Below are positions 52,793 through 60,543 of a DNA stretch of 64,000 nucleotides, one piece after another. The DNA comes from Dyadobacter fermentans (GTDB lineage Bacteria > Bacteroidota > Bacteroidia > Cytophagales > Spirosomataceae), in assembly GCF_019924045.1 (NCBI RefSeq), contig NZ_JAHXBN010000013.1, positions 62,001 through 126,000 of the forward strand, written 5' to 3'. The notes beneath the pieces are model-generated. The model saw only the letters and a list, made by a program, of their open reading frames with translations, had not been told where the DNA came from and ran no database searches. Every line of letters begins with the position of its first letter. Within the stretch, counting starts at the first letter, position 1. Made by a program: the position numbers and the translations under genes.

Positions 52793-54415
52793 TCAGCGAG
52801 ATATAGCCTGAGCGATGGGCATTTCGGTAGGACCGAACAGCCTCTCCTCCATCTTGCGATCGTGCCCGTATACATCCTTGCGGAACTGCAAATTGCCGTG
52901 TTGGTCCACCCAGGACGTGAAATAGCCAATGAAAACAGGGACCTCGTTCTTGCCGCGGAGCCGCACATATTTTTCCTTTCCGGCATGCATGGCTGCGGTT
53001 ATTTTCTCGCTCGTCCAGGTGCTGTCGCGGCGCAGGAGCCATTCCGCCAATTTCTTTGGTTCGGCAAGCCGGATACACCCGTGGCTGAACGCCCGCTGGC
53101 TCTCGTTGAACAGACTTTTGCTCGGCGTATCGTGGAAATAAATGCTGTAATTGTTCGGAAAGAGGAATTTTACCAGTCCGAGCGAGTTGGATTTGCCCGG
53201 TTTTTGCCGCACGGATCCTCCGTTCCATTCCATATTATGTCGCGCCAGGTAGTTCGGATTTTTCTTGATTCCCGGTAAAACTTCCTTTTTCAAAATGCTC
53301 GTCGGGACGTTCCAGTAGGGGCTGAATACGATTTGGTTTAAAGTACCTGAAAAAATGACAGTACTATTGGCCTCGGAACCCACCACTACCACCATATCGA
53401 ATGACAATTTGCCATCTTCATAAGCGTGCAGGGTGAACTCCGGAATATTCACCAGAATGTAATCGGTGGGAGGGGCGGCCGGCATCCAGCGAATACGTTC
53501 CATATTGATCAGCATCTGGCGGATGCGACTCGCTATGGGGACATTCAGCTCTTTGAAGAATGCGGGACCGGTAACACCCGTCTGTTTTTGACCGACGCGC
53601 TGCTGGAAATGCCTAACGGCGTTAGCCAGCGTGGAATCGAAGGTTGGCGTGCTGTCCGGTTCCGGAAGGTCGCCGAGCAGGTGCAGGCGGGTTTTCAAGG
53701 CCACGAGCAGCGTGTCCCGATCGCCCTCGCGGAACTTTTTGTTGGTGCCGACGGTGTCAGGCTCTCCGCTTTTAGTTAATGCATAATATTGTAAAACTTT
53801 CTCTTTCAGTAAATTGTAATGCCTGTTGACGGGCTCGTAGGAAGCGACATTCTGCCCTTTGTTTTTCAAAAGTGAGTCCAGAAACACCTCCGGGTTTAAT
53901 TTCCGGCGAGGGATAAACCAGTTGAGTTCCTGCGTATTGATTTTGTGGTCGCCGGAGTAGGCGAGGTCGGTATAGCGGAAAAACTGTTCCGTCAATGCAA
54001 GTTCGGCATCCACCACCAATGCATTATCCGGGCTGATCTTTTTCAGCTGTGAAAGCGAATCGATGGTCTTATCGAGCGAAGGATTATACAACGTGCTGTC
54101 GCCCGAATAATGAATGTAGTCGTTCCGCAGGCTTTGGAAAATAGGGACAAATTCGGCTACGCCATCGGGAAAAAACCAGGCATACTGGTAATTCCGGTGA
54201 TTGTAAAAGCTCCGCAGCTTGGCATTCAGGCTGTCGCCCAGCGAATGGGCGGTGATGTAGGAAGCGAGCGCTGTTGTATCGATAAACAGCTCGGTAAAAG
54301 AGTTTTCGACCGTGATGGTGGTATCGCGGACGGCGATCTCGGTTTTCCTTTCGGATGTCTGGCGGCAGGCGGCCCCGGCAACAGCCAGGATCATGAATAA
54401 TGCGATTTTCTTCAT
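52793..54415 (-). CDS. L,D-transpeptidase (YcbB/LdtD-like) lipoprotein
   Basis: 540 residues from M at 54415. Signal ends at the lipobox VAGAACRQ. Order: N-terminal scaffold (SLGDSLNAKLRSFYNHRNYQYAWFF), a peptidoglycan-binding helix bundle (LKTRLHLLGDLPEPDSTP, LANAVRHFQQRVGQKQTGV) and the YkuD catalytic domain (ILVNIPEFTLHAYEDGKLSFDMVVVVG) with the motif S-H-G-C447-I-R. This class forms 3-3 cross-links between peptidoglycan peptides in the periplasm and is beta-lactam tolerant. It is a single gene here, next to the Abi gene by chance or shared context. Confidence 0.94.
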   Translation of the reverse strand: MKKIALFMILAVAGAACRQTSERKTEIAVRDTTITVENSFTELFIDTTALASYITAHSLGDSLNAKLRSFYNHRNYQYAWFFPDGVAEFVPIFQSLRNDYIHYSGDSTLYNPSLDKTIDSLSQLKKISPDNALVVDAELALTEQFFRYTDLAYSGDHKINTQELNWFIPRRKLNPEVFLDSLLKNKGQNVASYEPVNRHYNLLKEKVLQYYALTKSGEPDTVGTNKKFREGDRDTLLVALKTRLHLLGDLPEPDSTPTFDSTLANAVRHFQQRVGQKQTGVTGPAFFKELNVPIASRIRQMLINMERIRWMPAAPPTDYILVNIPEFTLHAYEDGKLSFDMVVVVGSEANSTVIFSGTLNQIVFSPYWNVPTSILKKEVLPGIKKNPNYLARHNMEWNGGSVRQKPGKSNSLGLVKFLFPNNYSIYFHDTPSKSLFNESQRAFSHGCIRLAEPKKLAEWLLRRDSTWTSEKITAAMHAGKEKYVRLRGKNEVPVFIGYFTSWVDQHGNLQFRKDVYGHDRKMEERLFGPTEMPIAQAISR

Positions 54416-54560
54416 ATACATAACAAGGTCGCGGATCGCACCAATATAGTGCCTTTGCCGTTAGAAATCCCATTCCTGCCGAAGGATTATAAAATTTGGC
54501 GACCTCTATTCCTACTGATTAGTTTCGGTCGAGAGATTTGGTTTTTTGTTGTTGATTTCT

Positions 54561-54602
54561 ACCCGGACGCCAAGGTGCTGATACTTGGCTCCGGGTTTTT
54601 TA
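54561..54602 (+). terminator. Terminator-like hairpin with T-run on the plus strand
   Basis: ACCCGGA (54561-54567) pairs with TCCGGGT (54590-54596) with an inner CAAG/CTTG stem; six T follow on the plus strand. No plus-strand gene precedes it between 54415 and 54560, and the T-run faces away from the abi gene, which ends at 54614 on the minus strand. It may end an unannotated plus-strand RNA or simply protect the abi 3' end. Confidence 0.6.
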
Positions 54603-54613
54603 TTGTCTTCAAA

Positions 54614-55516
54614 TTATTGTTGCCAGAACGGTTCTTGCTCCCAATTTGACGGGAAACCCATTGCCTGAGGATCAACATTGCTGTATTTGATAAGCAGTGC
54701 CTTGATTTTTTGAACAAAATCAGATTTGGGGTTGACAGTTTGAAGCATGTAGCGGATCATCACTAAAACAAAATAGGCGCGGTCGCTTCGCACATTCTTG
54801 TTTTGGATAAAAATACGCTTGGGTGATAACGGTAGTTGTGGTTGGATACTCAGTGTCCTGTTCCAAAGTCTTGAATGATGCGCGCAAATATTTCTAAGAT
54901 ACACCATACAGTGTAGCCAGTTTTCAAAAACGGATTCGGAAAGTCCGAAATGATTGGCGATTCCACGTTTCTCCCTGCCCGGTTTCAGATAGGAGAAAAG
55001 ACGGGATAATGTTCCAAATGAGACAATTTCCATCGCCATCCACGATGGAGGCAGCGGGTTGGCATATTTGATCCGAAATGCCCGGATAAATTCTTCATCG
55101 CTTCGGGCATATTCTTCATTGAGCTTAGGATGAAGATAATCGTGAAATTGTTGCGGTTTCTTGTAGATGGCAGGGCTAAGATACCCGAAAGGACCGGCCT
55201 GTTCCGATAGATTATAGATGATCTTTGCGCGGACGGCAATCTCAATTTTCTCAAGTTCAGAGGTAATAGTTGATCTCAGCTCTCTGTCGAAGCGGTACAA
55301 CTTGAAACAGTTCTCAAACTGTGCACCTGGTTTGAACAAGTGCTTTTCTTTATTGGCTAGTAACGGGTACCAATAGCCGCTAAGTCTGTAATAACTGATG
55401 CTTTGAAGCAAATGCAGCGCCTTTTGGGGATTTTGAATTACGAGTCCCCGTGCTTTAAGCTGTTGAATTTGCCGTTGAAAGCTCAAAGCGGGCTTTGAGT
55501 AGTGTGTTTTTAGCAT
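54614..55516 (-). CDS. Abi_2 family HEPN protein (AbiF/AbiD-like), probable abortive infection or toxin RNase
   Basis: 300 residues. N-terminal Abi_2 signature (LQSISYYRLSGYWYPLL, FKLYRFDRELRSTITSELEKIEIAVRAKI), a middle region (NPLPPSWMAMEIVSFGTLSRLFSYL) and the HEPN catalytic R-x4-6-H motif R208-N-I-C-A-H213-H214 followed by SRLWNR. HEPN proteins of this kind are thought to be RNases used in phage defence or as toxins. Start ATG at 55516 lies 15 bases after a hairpin-plus-T-run; the promoter is 71-101 bases upstream. GC content is lower than that of neighbouring genes, as in many mobile defence genes. Defence function here is inference from family. Confidence 0.92.
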   Translation of the reverse strand: MLKTHYSKPALSFQRQIQQLKARGLVIQNPQKALHLLQSISYYRLSGYWYPLLANKEKHLFKPGAQFENCFKLYRFDRELRSTITSELEKIEIAVRAKIIYNLSEQAGPFGYLSPAIYKKPQQFHDYLHPKLNEEYARSDEEFIRAFRIKYANPLPPSWMAMEIVSFGTLSRLFSYLKPGREKRGIANHFGLSESVFENWLHCMVYLRNICAHHSRLWNRTLSIQPQLPLSPKRIFIQNKNVRSDRAYFVLVMIRYMLQTVNPKSDFVQKIKALLIKYSNVDPQAMGFPSNWEQEPFWQQ

Positions 55517-55530
55517 AGGGTCATAAATGC

Positions 55531-55577
55531 AAAAAGTTCACCCTAAGCGCCCTGTTCTGATGGGAAGGGGGGTGAAC
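55531..55577 (-). ncRNA. Candidate structured leader/ncRNA upstream of abi
   Basis: On the minus strand GTTCACCC (55577-55570) pairs perfectly with GGGTGAAC (55543-55536); the loop holds an inner stem CCC/GGG (55564-55562 with 55552-55550). The outer stem is followed by TTTTT (55535-55531). The promoter at 55587 would start transcription almost exactly at the hairpin foot, giving an RNA of about 50 nt that ends at the T-run, or read-through into abi. Confidence 0.5.
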
Positions 55578-55586
55578 ATGTTATTG

Positions 55587-55617
55587 CAAATTTACAAAAC
55601 TCGATACTTCGAATCAA
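55587..55617 (-). promoter_or_regulatory. abi promoter
   Basis: On the minus strand TTG (55615-55617), 20 bases, TAAATTTG (55587-55594), an exact match to the Bacteroidota promoter pattern. It has the same 20-base spacing as the tetR promoter in this window. Confidence 0.65.
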
Positions 55618-55779
55618 CCTCTGGAAGAGTAAACTTGCTAGTCAATGTTCAAACGGTAGTTATGATTTATCGAAGCTTGATTGCCCCAGCATATCGGTCT
55701 GGTTAGCCGCATTCATATGCCTTTCCATCCAATACCTGGAATTTCCAAAAGGTGTTACCCACGGATTGTTTCGATGTTA

Positions 55780-56811
55780 TTAAACCGACGAAGGTGGACG
55801 GAACGAGGGCCTTGCTGACATCACGCTGCCTGGCGTCACGGCAAATGCATCTTTGAATGCCTTGGTAAATTTGCTCTGGTTGTTGTAGCCCAGCAGGTAG
55901 CCTACTTCCGAGGCGTTCATCTTTTCGGTAAGCAAGAGCTCACGTGCCTTGTGCATCCGCACATTTTTGTAAAACTGATAATAGGTGTGTCCGAACAACT
56001 GTTTGAAAAGATTCTTGAACTTCGTGGGTGACATCAATGCACGTTGCGCGGCAACATGCAGGGGAGGGCAGGGAAGTTGATACCCATCAAGCAGCGCCCG
56101 CCGGATTTCATTCAGTTTTAACACATCCGACGGGTGTACGGGCGCGGTCCGGGACTTACGTGAGCGCCGCTCTTCTACCTTTTGCAGTACGTGATGGCAA
56201 AGTTCCAGACAACGCGAATGAATAAGCAGGTTATTCCCCCGCCCGTCGTGCATTTGGTTGTCCATCTCTTTGAGCAGGTTCAGCGAATAACTATCGAGGC
56301 ATTCGACATGGTAAATCGGCTTGTCGGCGTCCGCAAACGAGCGTAACAATGGTTGCTGCGTTTCGGGCTGCCGTGAAATGAAATTATGAATTCGTTCGTA
56401 AGTCAGCACGATAAAAATAAGGTGGTACCGCATGCCGGGCTCAAAGGTGTACGAGGCAGTAAGCTGGGGCGAGCTGAAATACAAGCCGTTTTCCGTTCCA
56501 TAACCCAGGTTGAATTGCTGCTCGCCGGTGCGGGTTTCGAGGTATTGCTCGCTGAGGTTGGAAACGAGTACATAATAGCCCGGGTCGTGGGTGAGCTTTC
56601 GCTTGAATATCACCGGCTTGTGGAACTGAACGATTACCCGCCTCACGCGCAGTCCCTGATCGATATGCACCCGGTAAAAATCACCTTTCCCGATTTCGTT
56701 ATCGAAGGTCAGAGAATGCTCGTCGAAAGTCGCACCGAGCTGCGGGCCGACCTGGGCAAACCATTGATCGTCATTCTTGTACGTGATCGTAAGCGGTTTT
56801 GAAGAAGGCAT
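55780..56811 (-). CDS. AraC-family transcriptional regulator
   Basis: 343 residues from M at 56811 (MPSSKPLTITYK); the frame extends to 56883 without homologous content. The N-terminal part (FYRVHIDQGLRVRRVIVQFHKPV, YYVLVSNLSEQYLETRTGEQ) is a cupin-like sensing domain. Two C-terminal helix-turn-helices are visible: HVAAQRALMSPTKFKNLFKQLFGHTYYQFYKNVRMHKARELL and NASEVGYLLGYNNQSKFTKAFKDAFAVTPG. Target genes and ligand are not evident; it is separated by a terminator from the DUF4136 gene upstream on the same strand. Confidence 0.92.
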   Translation of the reverse strand: MPSSKPLTITYKNDDQWFAQVGPQLGATFDEHSLTFDNEIGKGDFYRVHIDQGLRVRRVIVQFHKPVIFKRKLTHDPGYYVLVSNLSEQYLETRTGEQQFNLGYGTENGLYFSSPQLTASYTFEPGMRYHLIFIVLTYERIHNFISRQPETQQPLLRSFADADKPIYHVECLDSYSLNLLKEMDNQMHDGRGNNLLIHSRCLELCHHVLQKVEERRSRKSRTAPVHPSDVLKLNEIRRALLDGYQLPCPPLHVAAQRALMSPTKFKNLFKQLFGHTYYQFYKNVRMHKARELLLTEKMNASEVGYLLGYNNQSKFTKAFKDAFAVTPGSVMSARPSFRPPSSV

Positions 56812-56867
56812 AAACAATGCAGGTCCGGGAAATTTGGTCCGACCGACGCATAAATATATGCAAAAGC

Positions 56868-56900
56868 AAAAAGCCCGGAGCACCTATCCGGCGTCCGGGC
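56868..56900 (-). terminator. Terminator of the DUF4136 gene
   Basis: On the minus strand a 7-bp stem GCCCGGA/TCCGGGC (56900-56894 and 56879-56873) is followed by TTTTTGCTTTTG. It lies 22 bases after the stop of the DUF4136 gene. Confidence 0.85.
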
Positions 56901-56921
56901 CTGAATTACCTGGGAAGTGTA

Positions 56922-57470
56922 TTATTGCAGCTTGCCCAGGAGCTCGTTGATCGCCGCCGCGAGGCCGGCTTCGGCTTTTGCGGTATTCTCAGGCAAAATG
57001 CCCTTCACACCGCTCCGCCACACGAGCTTGTCATTTTTAGTGTCGATGATGTCCAGGATCAGCGTGCCCTCCTGGTATTTCCCTACCTCGATCTCCTCGC
57101 TCTTCCAGGAGTAGCGTCGCTGGCCCATGTATCTTGGCAAGCCGTCCGTCCGAAAGTCGGTGGTGCGGGTTTGCGTTTTTTCCTGCAATTGGACCGACAG
57201 GTTCACCATCAGCTCCGGATTCCGGCTTTTGACCAAACCTTTTTCCGACATATTTCGTGTTATCATTTTCGTGGCCAGCTGCTTGCTTTCCGCAAAACGC
57301 GGGGCGAGGGTGTCGGCTCCCTCCGGGAAAGTATATTGCAGGTCGAAGGTATGGTAGTTCCGGATTGAGAAGCCGGTTTCTTTCGAAGTTTTCAGATGCT
57401 TATAACCTGTACTGCAAGCGGTAAAAAAGACTGACATTGCTATTACCGCCCATATGATGTTCTTTTTCAT
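56922..57470 (-). CDS. DUF4136 lipoprotein
   Basis: 182 residues from M at 57470 (MKKNIIWAVIAMSVFFTACS, a lipoprotein signal with lipobox FTAC). The DUF4136 pattern is clear: YHTFDLQYTFPEGADTLAPRFAESKQLATKMITRNMSEKGL, NPELMVNLSVQLQEKTQTR and the end EGTLILDIIDTKNDKLVWRSGVKGIL. Family members are envelope lipoproteins of unknown function common in Bacteroidota. It has its own promoter box and terminator. Confidence 0.92.
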   Translation of the reverse strand: MKKNIIWAVIAMSVFFTACSTGYKHLKTSKETGFSIRNYHTFDLQYTFPEGADTLAPRFAESKQLATKMITRNMSEKGLVKSRNPELMVNLSVQLQEKTQTRTTDFRTDGLPRYMGQRRYSWKSEEIEVGKYQEGTLILDIIDTKNDKLVWRSGVKGILPENTAKAEAGLAAAINELLGKLQ

Positions 57471-57507
57471 GATCCGAATGTGTTTATAATGACTCACTTG
57501 AATGATG

Positions 57508-57515
57508 CAAAATTA
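57508..57515 (-). promoter_or_regulatory. Probable -7 box of the DUF4136 gene
   Basis: TAATTTTG on the minus strand matches TAnnTTTG, 37 bases upstream of the start at 57470. No TTG -33 is seen. Confidence 0.45.
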
Positions 57516-57683
57516 GTTTGCCCGGTTGGAAGCATGTTAGCCCGGAAAGACTGTGGAATGTCCCGAAAAGACATATCGTATAGCAGGATTAGATTTTTAT
57601 TATAATCACAAGACCCCTGCGCACAAGCGCCGGATTCGCATTTACTTTGCCGTCATATTCTGAAACACCAATTCAACGAACTC

Positions 57684-57848
57684 ATGACGCTCCTCAGTTT
57701 TGCACTTCGGATCAAGGAAGTCAGGGATTTACAAAATTCCTACGCTGCCACGCGCGATATCGACGTTCTCGCTCGCCTGAAAGATATGGAGAGAGAGCTT
57801 GACAGGTTGATTCACAGTATTATAACAACTCCACGTAACCCCTTCTAA
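57684..57848 (+). CDS. Small hypothetical protein, 54 aa
   Basis: ATG at 57684 opens 54 residues (MTLLSFALRIKEVRDLQNSY at the start, ending TTPRNPF). The sequence is mostly an amphipathic, charged helix (IDVLARLKDMERELDRLIHSI), with no membrane segment or signal. It occupies an otherwise empty 496-base gap between the DUF4136 gene and the oxidoreductase gene, and its codon use is like that of neighbours (GC-rich third positions). TTACTTTGC lies about 35 bases upstream, close to a -7 box. A DNA- or protein-binding role is only a guess. Confidence 0.55.
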   Translation: MTLLSFALRIKEVRDLQNSYAATRDIDVLARLKDMERELDRLIHSIITTPRNPF

Positions 57849-57966
57849 TGTCTTTTGCCGGTGGCGTGAACACATAACGCTTGACGTCGCCGGCGTTCCT
57901 TTCCCGCGCAATGGGTAATATCGGTCAACGGGTCACTTTTAAAAAGCAACCAACCTGAACCGATCC

Positions 57967-59280
57967 ATGACCCATTCACGACGTGACTTTCTTGGTACCG
58001 CTTCGGCCCTTGCCGCAGGGGCCGGTCTCTCTGCTATTGTACCTGCTTCCGTTTCCGCTTTTGCGCCGGTCCATCCCGCCGACAAAATCCGCATTGGCGC
58101 CATCGGCATCAACGGAATGGGTTGGGCCGATCTGAATGCCATCCTCAAAAATCCGGGTACGGAATGCGTGGCACTCTGTGATGTAGATAAAAATGTGCTC
58201 GATAAGCGCGCCGCAGAACTAGCCAAAGGTGGTTCGAAAATCAAAACTTATGGCGATTACCGCCAGCTGCTGGCCGATAAGGATGTGGACGCGGTGGTGA
58301 TAGGCACGCCCGACCACTGGCATTGCCTGATGATGGTAGAGGCTTGCCAGGCCGGAAAGGATATTTATGTAGAAAAGCCCATCGGCAATTCCATTGCAGA
58401 GTGCCGGGCGATGGTAGCTGCTCAGCAGCGTTACAATCGTGTGGTGCAGGTGGGCCAGTGGCAGCGCAGCCAGAAGCATTTTCGCGATGCCATTGATTTT
58501 GTGCATTCCGGCAAGCTGGGAAAAATCAGGCTGGTGAAAGTATGGGGCTATTTTGCGTGGGTAAACCCGATCAGCAAACTGCCTGAAGGCAACCCGCCGG
58601 TCGGTGTTGATTATAAAAGCTGGCTCGGTCCGGCACAGAACAGACCGTTCAACCCCAACCGTTTCCACTTCAATTTTCGGTGGTTTTGGGATTATGCGGG
58701 CGGTTTGATGACCGACTGGGGCGTTCATTTGCTCGATTACGCATTGTTGGGCATGAAATCTGCAACTCCCAACAGCATTATGGCGGCCGGGGGCAAATTC
58801 GCCAATCAGGATTCCGGCGCCGAGACACCGGACACTCTCACGACCGTATTCGAATTCGATGAGTTCAACATCCAGTGGGAACATGCGATGGGTATCGACG
58901 GCGGTCCGTATGCGCGTGGGCACGGCATCGCATTTATCGGTAATAACGGAACGCTCGTTTTGAACCGTGACGGCTGGGAGGTGATCCCCGAAGGCAAGCG
59001 TATGGAGGCCGTGGCATTCCAGAAATCGGTGGACAATGGCCTCGATTTACACGCGCAGAACTTCATTGAAGTCATCAAATCCAGAAAAATGACTGATCTG
59101 AACGCCCCCATTCAGGTGGGTTCGGACATCGCCGTGTTCTCGCAAATGGGTAACATCGCCTACCGTACGGGTAAGAAGATTTATTGGGATAAGGAAAAAG
59201 GGAAGTTTACGGATGACGAAGCCAATAAGCTGATCGCCAAGGAATACCATAATGGCTACAAGATGCCTTCTGTCTCCTGA
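57967..59280 (+). CDS. Gfo/Idh/MocA-family oxidoreductase with Tat signal
   Basis: 437 residues. A twin-arginine signal (SRRDFLGTASALAAGAGLSA) precedes an NAD(P)-binding Rossmann fold (IRIGAIGINGMGWADL, CDVDKNVLDKRAAEL) and the motif VYVEKPIGNSI-like DIYVEKPIGNSIAECRAMV with the catalytic-type Lys in EKP. A C-terminal alpha/beta domain follows (WFWDYAGGLMTDWGVHLLDYAL, EFDEFNIQWEHA). In Bacteroidota these exported proteins act on sugars or sugar derivatives in the periplasm, usually with tightly bound cofactor. The next gene, 16 bases downstream, encodes a secreted propeller protein, suggesting a joint function. Confidence 0.93.
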   Translation: MTHSRRDFLGTASALAAGAGLSAIVPASVSAFAPVHPADKIRIGAIGINGMGWADLNAILKNPGTECVALCDVDKNVLDKRAAELAKGGSKIKTYGDYRQLLADKDVDAVVIGTPDHWHCLMMVEACQAGKDIYVEKPIGNSIAECRAMVAAQQRYNRVVQVGQWQRSQKHFRDAIDFVHSGKLGKIRLVKVWGYFAWVNPISKLPEGNPPVGVDYKSWLGPAQNRPFNPNRFHFNFRWFWDYAGGLMTDWGVHLLDYALLGMKSATPNSIMAAGGKFANQDSGAETPDTLTTVFEFDEFNIQWEHAMGIDGGPYARGHGIAFIGNNGTLVLNRDGWEVIPEGKRMEAVAFQKSVDNGLDLHAQNFIEVIKSRKMTDLNAPIQVGSDIAVFSQMGNIAYRTGKKIYWDKEKGKFTDDEANKLIAKEYHNGYKMPSVS

Positions 59281-59295
59281 ATTTTAATAGTCAAT

Positions 59296-60417
59296 ATGAA
59301 AAGGATCTTTTTCTGGCTGATTTTCCTTCAAATCGGGCTTATCCACGCGGGAAATGCACAGCAGGCGCGTAAGGCGGGCGAACCCGCGGGCGCAAAGCGG
59401 TACCTGTATGTAGCGACGCCCGGTATCAGGGACTACCTGGGCTACGGCGGGCACGGGCTGCTGGTTTTTGATATGGATCACAACCACCGGTTCGTGAAAC
59501 GCATTGCTACCGGCGGGCTGCATCCGAACGGCAAACCGTCCAACGTAAAAGGCGTGGCCGTGAGCCTTCCGTTAAACAGCATTTTCGTAAGCACGATCGA
59601 AGGATTGCAGCGCATCGATCTTACGACGGAAAAAGTAGTTTGGGAAAAGGCGTTTGAAGGCGGTTGCGACCGGATGGCGATCTCGCCCGACGGCCGCATC
59701 ATGTACTTGCCGTCGCTGGAAAAAGGTTTCTGGAATGTAGTCAGCTGCGAAACGGGCGATATCCTCAAAAAAATCAATGTGCACAAAAGGGCTCATAATA
59801 CGATTTACGGGGCTTCGGGAAATGCGGTGTATATGGGCGATATCGCAAGCCCCTGGCTGCACATCGCCGATCCGAAAACGCACGGGCTTACCCGGAAAGT
59901 GGGCCCGTTCGCGAACTACGTAAGGCCATTTACCATTACTGCCGACGAATCGCGGGCTTACATTACGGTCGATAGTCTGCTGGGTTTCGAAGTGGGCGAC
60001 ATTCAAAAAGGTACCAAAATCGCGCATATCGAAGTGGAAGGGTGGGAGCGCGGCCCTGTGCGACGCCATGGGAACCCAAGCCACGGCATCGGCCTCACGC
60101 CTGACGAAACGGAAGTATGGCTTTGTGACGGGCACAATATGCGGATGCACGTTTTCAGCGCCAAGCCACCCTACCAACAGCTCACCACGATCCCGGTGCA
60201 GGACATGCCCGGTTGGGTGATGTTCAGCATGGATGGCCGGTATGCCTACCCTTCGAGCGGGGAGGTGATCGATGTGAAAACCCGCCGGATCATCAGCACA
60301 TTGAAGGACGAGTTTCATAACAATGTAGCCAGTGAGAAAATGGTGGAAATCCAGTTTACAGAGAGTAAGCCGGTACGCGCGGGCGACCAGTTCGGGGTTG
60401 GGCGTGCGGGTAAATAA
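59296..60417 (+). CDS. Secreted YVTN-like beta-propeller protein
   Basis: 373 residues. A signal peptide (FFWLIFLQIGLIHAGNAQ) is followed by repeated propeller blades (YLYVATPGIRDYLGYGGHGLLVF, VSLPLNSIFVSTIEGLQRIDL, MAISPDGRIMYLPSLEKGFW, FTITADESRAYITVDSLLGFEV, GIGLTPDETEVWLCDGHNMR). It has no recognisable catalytic residues. It begins 16 bases after the Gfo/Idh/MocA gene and is probably co-transcribed; a binding or scaffold role for the same substrate is possible. Confidence 0.88.
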   Translation: MKRIFFWLIFLQIGLIHAGNAQQARKAGEPAGAKRYLYVATPGIRDYLGYGGHGLLVFDMDHNHRFVKRIATGGLHPNGKPSNVKGVAVSLPLNSIFVSTIEGLQRIDLTTEKVVWEKAFEGGCDRMAISPDGRIMYLPSLEKGFWNVVSCETGDILKKINVHKRAHNTIYGASGNAVYMGDIASPWLHIADPKTHGLTRKVGPFANYVRPFTITADESRAYITVDSLLGFEVGDIQKGTKIAHIEVEGWERGPVRRHGNPSHGIGLTPDETEVWLCDGHNMRMHVFSAKPPYQQLTTIPVQDMPGWVMFSMDGRYAYPSSGEVIDVKTRRIISTLKDEFHNNVASEKMVEIQFTESKPVRAGDQFGVGRAGK

Positions 60418-60543
60418 CGGCGCGAGGGTCACCATGCCGCGATTTTACAAAATGGTAATACCGCTTCCGGAACTTGCTTTCCCGTAAAGGTATTTTTAAC
60501 TTATTCAGGGCGATCGTGCGGTATCCTGCGTTTGCCCGGCTTT

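Noticed and set aside
54449..54649. 66-aa plus-strand ORF upstream of the abi gene end
   Set aside because: It runs through a terminator hairpin and T-run, overlaps the end of abi on the other strand and has no protein-like features.
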